From Paraburkholderia ribeironis (GTDB taxonomy: Bacteria; Pseudomonadota; Gammaproteobacteria; Burkholderiales; Burkholderiaceae): DNA of 64,000 nucleotides. Of the stretch, positions 51,639-60,525 are shown piece by piece; position 1 is the stretch's first letter; the number at the start of each line of letters is the position of its first letter. Where the stretch lies: assembly GCF_900019265.1 (NCBI RefSeq), contig NZ_CYGX02000045.1, positions 98,327-162,326 on the forward strand, written 5' to 3'. The translations under genes were made by a program, and so were the position numbers. A model generated the notes under the pieces. The model saw only the letters and a list, made by a program, of their open reading frames with translations. It was not told where the DNA came from and did no database searches.

Positions 51639-51665
51639 GCGCCGGCGACGTAGCAACGCCGGCGC
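51639..51665 (+). terminator. Hairpin after the binding-protein gene
   Basis: GCGCCGGC at 51639-51646 pairs perfectly with GCCGGCGC at 51658-51665, starting 8 bases after the stop. Stem-loops in this place usually raise binding-protein mRNA relative to permease mRNA (as in malE-malF). Confidence 0.6.
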
Positions 51666-51695
51666 TCGCCTTCGACTCCCGACGAGGCTCGATCC

Positions 51696-52601
51696 ATGTC
51701 TTATTCCGCAGCGCGCCGCTTACCCGCGGCCCAGCACCGTCACGTCTCGACGACGCGCCGTCATCAGCACCGCGCCGCGTTTTTCTTCCTGCTGCCGGGC
51801 TGTGCATTGTTTTGCCTGTGCGTGATTTATCCGATCATCAGCAGCATCTCGCTCAGCTTCTACAACTGGGACGGCATGACGCCGAAGACCTTCGCGGGTC
51901 TTGGCAACTACATCGAACTGTTCCACTCGGACACGTTCTACACAGCGCTGAAGAACAACCTGATCTGGCTCGCGCTGTTCCTGCTGGCGCCGCCGCTCGG
52001 CCTGCTGTGCGCGTTGTATCTGAACCAGCACGTGCGCGGCATGCGCGTCGTGAAGTCGCTGTTCTTCGCACCGTTCGTGCTGTCGGGCGTGGTGGTCGGG
52101 CTGGTGTTCAGCTGGTTCTACGATCCGACCTTCGGCTTGCTGCGCCTGCTGGTCGGCCATGGTATTCCCGTGCTCGGCGATCCGCGCACGGTGACGTTCG
52201 GCATCGTCTTCGCCGCGTTGTGGCCGCAAACGCCGTTCTGCATGGTGCTGTACCTGACCGGCCTGACGGGCATCAATCCCGAGGTCGTGGAGGCGGCGCG
52301 CATGGAGGGTGCGAAAGGCGTGCGTTTGCTGTGGCACGTGATCCTGCCGCAACTGCGGCCCGCCACGTTCATGGCGGTCGTGCTGACCGTGATCGGCGCG
52401 CTGCGGAGCTTCGATCTGATTGCGGTGATGAGCAGCGGCGGTCCGTTCGACAGCTCCACCGTGCTCGCCTATTACATGTACGACATGGCCATCAAGTACT
52501 ACCGCGAAGGCTATTCCGCGGCGATCGCCGTCGTGCTGTTCGCCATCATGCTCGTCTACATCGTGTTCCATCTTCGCCGCATGCTGCGCGAAGAACGTTG
52601 A
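51696..52601 (+). CDS. Sugar ABC transporter permease (MalF/UgpA type)
   Basis: A 301-residue inner-membrane subunit with about six helices. An N-terminal basic segment precedes the first helix (FFLLPGCALFCLCVIYPIIS). The cytoplasmic EAA coupling loop reads EAARMEGAKGVRLLWHVILP near residue 200, followed by the conserved QLRPATF. The protein pairs with the next gene product to form the translocation pore driven by the ATPase. The start at 51696 gives a plausible length for the family. It is 66 bases after the binding-protein gene and 28 bases before the second permease. Confidence 0.92.
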   Translation: MSYSAARRLPAAQHRHVSTTRRHQHRAAFFFLLPGCALFCLCVIYPIISSISLSFYNWDGMTPKTFAGLGNYIELFHSDTFYTALKNNLIWLALFLLAPPLGLLCALYLNQHVRGMRVVKSLFFAPFVLSGVVVGLVFSWFYDPTFGLLRLLVGHGIPVLGDPRTVTFGIVFAALWPQTPFCMVLYLTGLTGINPEVVEAARMEGAKGVRLLWHVILPQLRPATFMAVVLTVIGALRSFDLIAVMSSGGPFDSSTVLAYYMYDMAIKYYREGYSAAIAVVLFAIMLVYIVFHLRRMLREER

Positions 52602-52629
52602 CCTTGCCGATTTCCTGGAGTTACGTGTC

Positions 52630-53481
52630 ATGTATCCGCTTCCCGTCGAACGCTGGAGACCGCTCAACCGCGCGCTCTACAAAGCGTCGCTGCCGCTGGC
52701 GCTGCTGCTCTGGCTGCTGCCGATGCTGGCCGTGCTCGTCACGTCGATCCGCTCGTCGGACGAGCTGTCGCAAGGCGACTACTGGACCTGGCCAAAGCAT
52801 TTCGCACTACTGGAAAACTACGGCACCGCGCTGACCCAGACGCCGATGCTGCATTACTTCGCCAATAGCGTGCTGATCACGGTGCCCTCGGTGATCGGCG
52901 CGATCGTACTGGCGTCGATGGCGGGCTTTGCACTCGCCACCTACCGCTTTCCCGGCAATACGGCGGTGCTGTTCGCGTTCGTCGCAGGCAACTTCGTGCC
53001 GATCCAGATCCTGATGATCCCGGTGCGCGACATGGCGCTGAAGGTGGGTCTCTTCAATACCGTGTGGGCGCTGGTGATTTTCCACGTGTCGTTTCAGACC
53101 GGTTTTTGCACGCTGTTTCTGCGCAACTTCATCAAGCAGTTGCCGTTCGAGATGATCGAGGCGGCACGCGTGGAAGGGGCGAGCGAATGGACCATCTATC
53201 TGCGCATCGTGCTGCCGCTGGTGCGCCCCGCGCTCGCCGCGCTCGGCATCCTCGTGTTCACGTTCGTCTGGAACGACTACTTCTGGGCGCTGTGCCTCAC
53301 GCAGGGCGACGAAGCCGCGCCGATCACGGTGGGCGTCGCCGCCCTCAAGGGGCAATGGACGACCGCATGGAACCTGGTCGCGGCGGGCTCGGTGCTGGCC
53401 GCGCTGCCTTCCGTGCTGATGTTCTTCGCGATGCAGAGGCACTTCGTTGCCGGCCTGACCTTCGGTGCCAGCAAGGGTTGA
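52630..53481 (+). CDS. Sugar ABC transporter permease (MalG/UgpE type)
   Basis: A 283-residue inner-membrane subunit. Six helices are seen, with LPLALLLWLLPMLAVLVTSI first. The EAA loop is EAARVEGASEWTIYLRIVLP near residue 183, then LVRPALAALGILVFTFVWND, a typical MalG-type segment. The start has GGAG followed at about 8 bases by the ATG (GTTACGTGTCATG). The end TFGASKG is the usual family ending. It is followed 38 bases later by the beta-galactosidase, all in one operon. Confidence 0.92.
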   Translation: MYPLPVERWRPLNRALYKASLPLALLLWLLPMLAVLVTSIRSSDELSQGDYWTWPKHFALLENYGTALTQTPMLHYFANSVLITVPSVIGAIVLASMAGFALATYRFPGNTAVLFAFVAGNFVPIQILMIPVRDMALKVGLFNTVWALVIFHVSFQTGFCTLFLRNFIKQLPFEMIEAARVEGASEWTIYLRIVLPLVRPALAALGILVFTFVWNDYFWALCLTQGDEAAPITVGVAALKGQWTTAWNLVAAGSVLAALPSVLMFFAMQRHFVAGLTFGASKG

Positions 53482-53519
53482 GCATCCCGCTCGACGTCAA
53501 CTCACAACGAGACTTTCAC

Positions 53520-55484
53520 ATGCAACTTGGTGTCTGCTATTACCCGGAACAATGGCCACGCGCGATGTGGGCTGACGATGCAAAACGTATGGCCGAACTT
53601 GGCATCACGCATGTACGGATCGCTGAATTCGCGTGGAGCCGGATGGAGCCGCGCGCCGGGGAATTCGCTTGGCAATGGCTCGATGAAGCCGTCGAGACGC
53701 TCGCGGCGGCGGGTCTGAAGCTCGTGCTCGGCACGCCGAGCGCGTCGCCGCCGAAGTGGCTGATCGACGCGCATCCAGACGTATTGCCGGTGCGCGCCGA
53801 CGGCACGCGCTGGAACTTCGGCTCGCGTCGTCACTACGATATTTCCAGCGAGACCTACCGGCGCGAATGCGTGCGCATCGTCGCGGCAATGGCGCAGCGT
53901 TACGGGCGTCATCCGGCGATCGTGGCGTGGCAGACCGATAACGAACTCGGCTGCCACGAGACCGTGCCGAGCTATTCGGCCGCGGCGCTCGCGCGTTTCC
54001 ACGCGTGGCTGCGGCAGCGTTACGAAACCATCGGCTCGCTCAACGAAAGGTGGGGCAACGTGTTCTGGAGCATGGAGTATCCGTCGTTCGAGGCGATCGG
54101 CTTGCCGAACCTCACGCCGACCGATGCCAATCCGATCCATCTGCTCGACTTCCGCCGCTTCATGTCCGACGAGGTCGCGAGCTTCCATCGCGAGCAGATC
54201 GACGTGCTGCGCGAGCATGCGCCCGCGGCGGATCTGCTGCACAACTTCATGGGCTTCTTCACGACTTTCGATCACTACCGCTTCGCCAAAGACAACGCAC
54301 TCGATGTGGCGGCATGGGACAGCTATCCGATTGCGCGCACCGAATCGATCGCACTGCCCGAAGAGCAGAAAGCGCGTTACGCACGCACCGCGCATCCCGA
54401 CGTGTCCGCCTTCGATCACGACCGCTATCGGGCGATCGGCGCAGGACGTTTCTGGGTGATGGAACAGCAGGCCGGTCCGGTGAACTGGGCGCCGTGGAAT
54501 CCCGTGCCCGCGAGAGGCATGGTGCGGTTGTGGGCTTACGAAGCGTTCGCGCACGGCGCGGAACTGGTGTCGTATTTCCGCTGGCGCCAGTGTCCGTACG
54601 CGCAGGAGCAGATGCACTCCGGGCTCAATCTGCCGAACAACGAACTGTCGCCGGGCGGCCTCGAAGTTCAGCAGGCGGCGCGCGAGATTGCGAACTGCGC
54701 GGCGCTGTCGAAACTCGGCAAGCCGGCGCGTGCCGCCACCGCGGTCGTGTTCGACTACGAGACGCAATGGATGTTTGAGATTCAGCGTCACGGCAAGACC
54801 TTCGATTACCAGACGCTGGTGTTCGACTACTACGAAGCGCTGCGCGAACTCGGGCTCGACGTGGATATCGTGTCGAGCCGCGCGGATCTGTCGGCGTATC
54901 GCCTCGTGGTCGTGCCGAGCCTCGCGGTGATCGACGACGCGTTCGTGGATCAGATCGAACGGAGCAGCGCGCAGTGGGTCTTCGGTCCGCGCAGCGGTTC
55001 CAAAACCGACGCGTTTGCGATTCCCGGCAACCTGCCGCCCGGCGCATTGCAGCGCGTGCTGCCGATGCAGGTGCTCGAAGTCGAGACGCTGCGGCCGACA
55101 CTCACGCCTGCGCTGTCGATCGACGGCACCGAAGGCACGGCGCTGCATTGGCGCGAGCATGTGCGGGCCAATCGCGAGACGCGCGTCGTCGCGCAGTTCG
55201 ACGACGCGTGGCCGGCGGTCGTTGCGCTCGGCACGGTGCGCTACGTGGCGGGTTGGCTGTCTCACGCGTTGCACCGCACGGTGTTGCAGCAGGCCGCGAG
55301 CGATGCCGGCATCGAGACGCAACTGCTGCCCGACGGCTTGCGCGTGCGCCGGCGCGACGGTCTGAGCTTTGCGTTCAACTTCGGCGCGCAGCCGGTGCAC
55401 GCGCCTGCGCCAGCCAACGCGACGTTCGTGCTCGGGCAGGCGCGTCTGAATAGCGGCGACGTCTGCGCGTGGCAAGACGCATGA
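53520..55484 (+). CDS. Beta-galactosidase, glycoside hydrolase family 42
   Basis: A 654-residue cytoplasmic retaining beta-galactosidase that splits imported galacto-oligosaccharides. Opening GVCYYPEQWPRAMWADDAKR and HVRIAEFAWSRMEPRAGEF are GH42 hallmarks. The acid/base Glu142 is in WQTDNELGCH and the nucleophile Glu315 in VMEQQAGPVNW. A beta-galactosidase trimerisation domain follows (KTFDYQTLVFDYYEALRELG; VVPSLAVIDD). No signal peptide. The start at 53520 is at the conserved MQLGVCYY; the frame extends upstream into the permease region without meaning. In gan-type operons this enzyme works with a GH53 galactanase, as here. Confidence 0.95.
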   Translation: MQLGVCYYPEQWPRAMWADDAKRMAELGITHVRIAEFAWSRMEPRAGEFAWQWLDEAVETLAAAGLKLVLGTPSASPPKWLIDAHPDVLPVRADGTRWNFGSRRHYDISSETYRRECVRIVAAMAQRYGRHPAIVAWQTDNELGCHETVPSYSAAALARFHAWLRQRYETIGSLNERWGNVFWSMEYPSFEAIGLPNLTPTDANPIHLLDFRRFMSDEVASFHREQIDVLREHAPAADLLHNFMGFFTTFDHYRFAKDNALDVAAWDSYPIARTESIALPEEQKARYARTAHPDVSAFDHDRYRAIGAGRFWVMEQQAGPVNWAPWNPVPARGMVRLWAYEAFAHGAELVSYFRWRQCPYAQEQMHSGLNLPNNELSPGGLEVQQAAREIANCAALSKLGKPARAATAVVFDYETQWMFEIQRHGKTFDYQTLVFDYYEALRELGLDVDIVSSRADLSAYRLVVVPSLAVIDDAFVDQIERSSAQWVFGPRSGSKTDAFAIPGNLPPGALQRVLPMQVLEVETLRPTLTPALSIDGTEGTALHWREHVRANRETRVVAQFDDAWPAVVALGTVRYVAGWLSHALHRTVLQQAASDAGIETQLLPDGLRVRRRDGLSFAFNFGAQPVHAPAPANATFVLGQARLNSGDVCAWQDA

Positions 55485-55634
55485 ACGGGCGTGGCCGTTT
55501 GAATGAGTGGGAAGAGAGGGGTTGTTCGAGGGTGAAAGCCGCAGGTTGAAAGTCGTTCGTTGAATCGCAGGAGCTTCAAACCGGACCAGACAGCTCTGCC
55601 AGAGAGCTGCCATTCAACAGATGGAGGATGACGC

Positions 55635-56795
55635 ATGAACCGAAGAGAAATGCTGGGATGGCTGGCCTCCGCCGCAGCCGCGGCGGGCGTCGGCGCGACG
55701 CTTGGTACGCCGGCCATGGCAGGCGAGCGGGAATCGTCGGCGCGGGGCGGCCGCTTTGCGATGGGTGCGGACGTATCGACGTTGCTAGAGCTGGAGGCGA
55801 ACGGCGCGAAGTTCTACGAGCATGGCGTGCCGCACGACTGTCTGCGGATTCTGAAGAACCACGGTGTCGACTCGATTCGTATCAAGGTCTGGAATGATCC
55901 TGGCAATCCTGACTTTTTTCCCGCCAATCAAAGTCCGGCCGCCGGCTATAACAATGCCGAACACGTACGGACGCTGGCGCGTCGCGCCGCCGCGCTCGGC
56001 TTGCGTGTGCTGATCGACTTCCACTACAGCGACTGGTGGGCCGATCCGGGGAAGCAGTATCCGCCGCACGAGTGGGCCGGCAAGGACATCACCGAGACGT
56101 GCGCGCTGCTGTCCGCATACACGTCGAACGTGCTGACGATGCTCAAGCGCGACGGCGTGCATCCCGAGTGGGTGCAGATCGGCAATGAAATCACCGGTGG
56201 CATGCTGTGGCCGCTCGGCAAGTACGACCAGCTGGACAATCTCGCGTTGCTGCTGAAAGCCGGGCACGACGCGGTCAAGTCCGTTGACGAGCGCATCAAG
56301 GTCATGCTGCATATCGACAGCGGCGGCAACAACGCGACGAGCCGCTGGTGGTTCGACAGCGCGACGCAGCGCGGCGTGACCTTCGATGTGATCGGCCTGT
56401 CCTACTATCCGCAGTGGCAAGGTTCGCTGAGCGACCTGCAGAACAACGCGAACGACCTCGCGACGCGCTACGACAAGGACGTGATGGTGGTCGAGACCGC
56501 GTATCCGTGGACGACCAGCGATGGCGATTCGGAACCGAACGCGATGACCAACGTGGGCACCTCGACCTTTCCGCAGACCCCGGCCGGCCAGGCGCAGTTC
56601 CTCGGCGCGATGACGGACATCGTGAAGGCGATCCCCGACGGCCACGGCAAGGGCGTGTTCTGGTGGGAGCCGGAATGGATTCCGACGCCGAATGTCGGAT
56701 GGAAAATCGGCGCCGGCGATCAGTGGGACAACAACACGTTGTTCGATTTTCACGGCAACGCGCTGACGTCGCTGGATGCGTTTCGCCGACGTTAG
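55635..56795 (+). CDS. Arabinogalactan endo-beta-1,4-galactanase, glycoside hydrolase family 53
   Basis: A 386-residue exported enzyme that cuts the beta-1,4-galactan backbone of pectin side chains. The N-terminus NRREMLGWLASAAAAAGVGA looks like a twin-arginine (Tat) signal, cleaved after GTPAMA. The barrel begins with MGADVSTLLELEANGAKFYE and has the GH53-type DSIRIKVWNDPG. The acid/base Glu185 is in QIGNEITGGMLWP, the nucleophile Glu287 in MVVETAYPWT. FHYSDWWADPGKQYPP is also conserved. GGAGGATGACGC precedes the ATG. It ends the operon and makes the oligomers the ABC system is inferred to import. Confidence 0.95.
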   Translation: MNRREMLGWLASAAAAAGVGATLGTPAMAGERESSARGGRFAMGADVSTLLELEANGAKFYEHGVPHDCLRILKNHGVDSIRIKVWNDPGNPDFFPANQSPAAGYNNAEHVRTLARRAAALGLRVLIDFHYSDWWADPGKQYPPHEWAGKDITETCALLSAYTSNVLTMLKRDGVHPEWVQIGNEITGGMLWPLGKYDQLDNLALLLKAGHDAVKSVDERIKVMLHIDSGGNNATSRWWFDSATQRGVTFDVIGLSYYPQWQGSLSDLQNNANDLATRYDKDVMVVETAYPWTTSDGDSEPNAMTNVGTSTFPQTPAGQAQFLGAMTDIVKAIPDGHGKGVFWWEPEWIPTPNVGWKIGAGDQWDNNTLFDFHGNALTSLDAFRRR

Positions 56796-56810
56796 GCGGT
56801 GCGCGTGAAC

Positions 56811-56842
56811 CGGTTAGCGCGGCGGGCGGGCCGCGCTAACCG
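56811..56842. terminator. Perfect 13-bp hairpin at the end of the galactan operon
   Basis: CGGTTAGCGCGGC (56811-56823) pairs fully with GCCGCGCTAACCG (56830-56842). It sits between convergent genes with stops at 56795 and 56856. No T-run on either side; it is a likely bidirectional transcription end. Confidence 0.65.
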
Positions 56843-56855
56843 CAGGCATCAGGCA

Positions 56856-57185
56856 TCACTGCGCGGGTGCCTGCTTCTTCTGCCGCGTCACACAGTCCGA
56901 CGTGAACGCCATGCTGGCCTGATCGGGCGTCATGCGCGGCGCGTCCGCGCTGTAGATCTTCTCGATGATGGCGTTGACCGCCTGCAGATCGGCGTCGTCC
57001 TTGTAGTACTTGGCCGCCTGTTCGAGCGCCTGTGCCTTGGTCTTCTTGTGCGCGCGCCATGAAGCGACCTGGGCGGCGATATCGCCGATCGCAAAACATT
57101 GTTCGCTGACGGTCTGCGCGACGGCCTGGGCGGCCGGTTGCGCGAGACACAGCGCCAGCAGCGCGGATACGACTACGCGTTTCAT
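56856..57185 (-). CDS. Small exported hypothetical protein
   Basis: A 109-residue protein with a signal peptide (MKRVVVSALLALCLAQPAAQ, then AVAQ) starting at 57185. The mature part begins TVSEQCFAIGDIAAQVASWR and has two cysteines (EQCF near residue 29 and SDCV near 99) that could form one disulfide, plus a helical middle (QALEQAAKYYKDDADLQAVN). An ATG 16 codons earlier would hide the signal. I do not recognise the family. It appears monocistronic and unrelated in function to the galactan operon it converges on. Confidence 0.72.
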   Translation of the reverse strand: MKRVVVSALLALCLAQPAAQAVAQTVSEQCFAIGDIAAQVASWRAHKKTKAQALEQAAKYYKDDADLQAVNAIIEKIYSADAPRMTPDQASMAFTSDCVTRQKKQAPAQ

Positions 57186-57320
57186 CACCGGAATCCTGAC
57201 TGTAGATGAGCGGCGTTGCGGCAACGGTGGCATTCACCATCGGGGCAAGCGCACGCACGGGTAAGCAACGGCGTAGTTTATCGGGAAGTGGCGCGCCACG
57301 CTTTTTTGCCGGAGCGTGAC

Positions 57321-57400
57321 GGCAAAGAAGAGGGCAAAGAAGAGGGCAAAGTAGAGGGCAAAGTAGAGGGCAAAGTAGAGGGCAAAGTAGAGGGCAAAGA
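57321..57400. repeat. 12-bp tandem repeat, 6 full copies and a partial seventh
   Basis: Two copies of GGCAAAGAAGAG, four of GGCAAAGTAGAG and a partial GGCAAAGA. Period 12 and purine-rich, like the 20743 array, and like it abutting a hairpin. Read rightward it would give a Lys-Glu-Gly repeat, but no gene support exists. Confidence 0.93.
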
Positions 57401-57422
57401 AAAAGCCGCCCGTTTGGGCGGC
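57395..57422 (-). terminator. Rho-independent terminator of the leftward AAHS carrier gene
   Basis: On the minus strand the stem GCCGCCC/GGGCGGC (57422-57416 with 57411-57405) around AAAC is followed by TTTTTCTTTG. Its position 60 bases after the carrier stop fits well. Confidence 0.85.
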
Positions 57423-57482
57423 TTCAGGCTCAGCAGATCATCCGGCGTGCCCGTTGCCGGGCAGCGCCGCTGCGTCGTGCGT

Positions 57483-58841
57483 TCAATGTCCGAACGACTG
57501 CGCCTTGGGCGCATTCGCTTCCGTCGCGTGCGGTCGTGCTGCCTGCTTGATCAGCAGCGCGACGCACGACAGCACACCCGCTACTGCGATCGTCGCGAAG
57601 ATGCCGCCGAACGTGAAGTGACGGCGCGTCAGTTCGGCCACGAGGAACGAACCCGCAATCCCGCCGAAGCGGCCGACGCCAAGCATCCAGGCGACGCCCG
57701 TGCCACGGCCCTGGGTCGGGTAGAAAGCGGCGGCGAGCGCCGGCATCGACGATTGCGCGGTATTCATCAGCACGCCGGCGACGAACACGATGAACACCAG
57801 CGCGCCCACGTTGCCGGCCGCCTGGCCGATGAAGTACACGCTCACGGCGGTCAGTGCATAGCAGGCCGCGATGATCCGGTTCGCGTTGAAGCGGTCCATC
57901 AGTACGCCGCACAGCACCGCGCCGACACCGCCGAGCGGGAACAGCGCCGAGATCAGCGTGGCGCGTTGCGGCGTGAGGCCGGCGTCCTTCAGCAGGATCG
58001 GCATCCAGTTGATCGACGCGTAGAAGATCACGAGGCCCATGAAGTAGGCCACCCACAACATCACCGAGCCGATGATGTAGGAGCGCGACAGCACCACGCC
58101 CAGACCCTTGCTGCCGGTTTGCGGCGCGGTTTCGGTCATCGTGAAGGCGCTCGCCTGCACTGCGTCGCCTGAAATGCGCGCGAGCGCCGCGCGAATCCGT
58201 TCGACCGGCTTGTTGTTTGCGACCATGTAGCGAACCGATTCCGGCATTTTGGCGAGCAGCAGCATGAGCAGCAGCAGCGGCGTGACGCCGCCGAGCAGCA
58301 GCACGCTGCGCCAGCCGAAATGCGGAATCATCCACGCGGCGAGAAAACCGCCGAACGCGGCGCCGAGCGGAAAGCCGCAGAACATCAGATTGATGACGGT
58401 CGCGCGACGGCGATCCGGGCAGTACTCGCCCATCATCGTCACGGCGTTCGGCATCGCCGCGCCGAGGCCGACGCCCGTAATGAAGCGCAGCACGGTCAGT
58501 TCCTCGATGCTGGTCGAGAAGGACGAGCCGAGGCACGCAACGCCGAACAGCAACACCGAGCTGAGCAGCATCACGCGTCGTCCGAGGCGGTCGGACAACG
58601 GACCCGAACCGAGCGCGCCGCATGCGAGACCGAACAGCGCGGCGCTCAGCACCGGCGCGAGCGCCGGTTTGGCGATGCCCCATTCGCCGATCAGCGAAGG
58701 CGCAATGAAGCCGATTGCGGCCGTGTCAAAACCGTCCAGCAGGACGATGATGAAGCACATGAAAAAAACCAGCCACTGGAACGGCGAAAAGGGATGTTCG
58801 TTGATGAAGGTTTGAATGTTCACAGCAGTGCTGCGGCTCAT
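57483..58841 (-). CDS. MFS aromatic acid:H+ symporter (AAHS) family carrier
   Basis: A 452-residue carrier with about twelve helices. AAHS marks: FINEHPFSPFQWLVFFMCFI, VLLDGFDTAAIGFIAPSLIG with the conserved Asp pair, GPLSDRLGRRVMLLSSVLLF and RFITGVGLGAAMPNAVTMMG. AGGAG lies 7 bases before the ATG at 58841; upstream frame is not family-like. Substrates of this group include benzoate, protocatechuate and related acids. It is a single-gene unit with its own terminator and no catabolic partner alongside, so the substrate is open. It is a paralogue of the 28063 carrier. Confidence 0.9.
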   Translation of the reverse strand: MSRSTAVNIQTFINEHPFSPFQWLVFFMCFIIVLLDGFDTAAIGFIAPSLIGEWGIAKPALAPVLSAALFGLACGALGSGPLSDRLGRRVMLLSSVLLFGVACLGSSFSTSIEELTVLRFITGVGLGAAMPNAVTMMGEYCPDRRRATVINLMFCGFPLGAAFGGFLAAWMIPHFGWRSVLLLGGVTPLLLLMLLLAKMPESVRYMVANNKPVERIRAALARISGDAVQASAFTMTETAPQTGSKGLGVVLSRSYIIGSVMLWVAYFMGLVIFYASINWMPILLKDAGLTPQRATLISALFPLGGVGAVLCGVLMDRFNANRIIAACYALTAVSVYFIGQAAGNVGALVFIVFVAGVLMNTAQSSMPALAAAFYPTQGRGTGVAWMLGVGRFGGIAGSFLVAELTRRHFTFGGIFATIAVAGVLSCVALLIKQAARPHATEANAPKAQSFGH

Positions 58842-59422
58842 GATGGTCTCCTGACTGTGAAAGGGCCTGCCACGACAAGTTTTTCTCGAGATCGTACGCC
58901 GTCTGGCAGCGGTGTACGTTGCTTGTGGCCGGCCAAACTGGCTGCGCTGCGGCAATGAATCATACCCGGACCGGTCGAGTTGCTCGAACCGTGCCGGGGT
59001 GGCGATTTGTTCGCGTATAGAACGTCGATTCTTCACGCGAACGCGCGCCACTGTAAGCAATTCGATGGCAGCGGGTCAACGCGGGATTACCCGAGATAGG
59101 CGAGCGGGCGCGGCCGCGCGAATGCGCGGGATGGCGGGAAGCTGTGGCGAGGCCCCGGAGCATCGGCGCATGGCGTGGCAACGCGCCGGGGCGAAAGGAA
59201 GGGCGCGTGAGGGCTGTCAGCCCGCCACGCCCGGATTCTCCATCGTCCGCTCAATCCGCCTTGGCCGCACGAAGGTAACACTGGGCCGTCACCGTCGCAG
59301 CGACCGCATCACGAGCATGCAACCGTCTGGGGCGTGCGCACCGCCTCGCCGTGTGACCGGCCGATCACGGCGCAGCAGTTCGTCGCGACTCATGCGGGAA
59401 CGTCTGCGCGTAACGGGATCAA
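58842..59422. other. Intergenic region between carrier and methyltransferase genes
   Basis: It lies upstream of the carrier and downstream of the leftward methyltransferase. Open frames occur on both strands but none has family-like sequence or a good start. No repeat or RNA gene was seen. Confidence 0.4.
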
Positions 59423-60232
59423 TCATCTGTTCGAGAAGACGTTGTTATGGCCGACGCCTCCCAGAAAACGCAACTCGGAAGAGGCCAATTCCTTGACCAC
59501 CCGGGACGGCCCCGGATGTCCGCCAAACGAGAATTTCGCGGGCCTATAGTCGGTGTACAGGCTTGAATCGTCCATGACCAGCAGACCGCCTGGCGCGAGC
59601 GAGTCCCGGCACAGCGTGTAGTCCGCCAAGGCGACTTCGTAATCGTGATTGCCGTCGATATAGATCAGATTCCACACTTTGGAACGAATGTGTTGAACGG
59701 CAACCGTATCCGTCGATAAAGCCTTGAGAAACTGCGGATCGGGTAAGCCGAAGCGCCGATTGGACGCCAGCGTGTCTTCCAGATAATCGATATTCTTCAG
59801 ATACTTGCTCACCGTATCTGCGGCAGGAGAAAACGGCGAGATGCCGTGGACCTCGCACTCGAATGCGCACAGCTTCGCAATCAGCCCGACGAGGGAAGTG
59901 ACCTGTCCGCGATATACGCCAATCTCAAGGCAATAGCGGGGCTGATACTCGCGCAGAAGGAGCCACCACATCGCATGGAATGCGTCCTCGCCGAATCCGC
60001 GCCGGTGACTGCTGAAGTAGGACCGGTGCTCGCGCAGCTCCTCAGGCGCCAGGTACTTCAGGTAGTGATGCATGTAAGCGTACAGCGCGTTGCGGTCCGG
60101 ATACTTCCCGACCGCCTCGGTGAAGCTCAGGTCTTCCGCAAACGATTCACGGTAGTGCGAAAAGGACTTGCGCTGCAGAGCAGCCTGAAACTGAGAAACG
60201 CGGGCGGAGACTGCACCAGTGACTGAGACCAT
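59423..60232 (-). CDS. Class I SAM-dependent methyltransferase-like protein
   Basis: A 269-residue soluble protein. The core resembles Methyltransf_24/CmcI: motif I YCLEIGVYRGQVTSLVGLIA near residue 105, then KVWNLIYIDGNHDYEVALAD near 190, DSLAPGGLLVMDDSSLYTDY and PSRVVKELASSELRFLGGVG. Such proteins methylate sugars or small metabolites, often in glycan loci. The start at 60232 has AAGGTGAA just ahead; an upstream frame to 60376 is less likely. No partner gene is adjacent, so the substrate is unknown. Confidence 0.78.
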   Translation of the reverse strand: MVSVTGAVSARVSQFQAALQRKSFSHYRESFAEDLSFTEAVGKYPDRNALYAYMHHYLKYLAPEELREHRSYFSSHRRGFGEDAFHAMWWLLLREYQPRYCLEIGVYRGQVTSLVGLIAKLCAFECEVHGISPFSPAADTVSKYLKNIDYLEDTLASNRRFGLPDPQFLKALSTDTVAVQHIRSKVWNLIYIDGNHDYEVALADYTLCRDSLAPGGLLVMDDSSLYTDYRPAKFSFGGHPGPSRVVKELASSELRFLGGVGHNNVFSNR

Positions 60233-60525
60233 TTCACCTTCTCCCTTTAAGGTCGACAAGACGGTCGTTCGATGATCGCCGGGCGCGATTGAGCTGGTAT
60301 CGAAGATGCAAGGTCGCATCATGAAAGCGACTGGGCAATCATAAGCGACGACGCGACGGCGGTCGAGCGTTGGCAAAAGGAGAAACGTGAATGGCGTTTC
60401 AAATGGACACGCGGGATGTTATGTCATGCCCATTACAGGAGTCTTCGCAGGAGCACGCGTTGATGCGAAGACAGATCATACGAAAGCGCACCGGCAGTTC
60501 GCCTACCACCGGCGCGCCAGTTGCC

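Noticed and set aside
53502..55613. Leftward open frame of about 700 codons over the GH42 gene
   Set aside because: The sense strand encodes an intact GH42 enzyme with both catalytic residues; the antisense product has no family-like features.
57216..58172. Rightward frame that translates the 12-bp array as a Lys-Glu-Gly repeat and continues over the carrier gene
   Set aside because: Most of it is antisense to the AAHS carrier; the repeat reading is a by-product of a period divisible by three.
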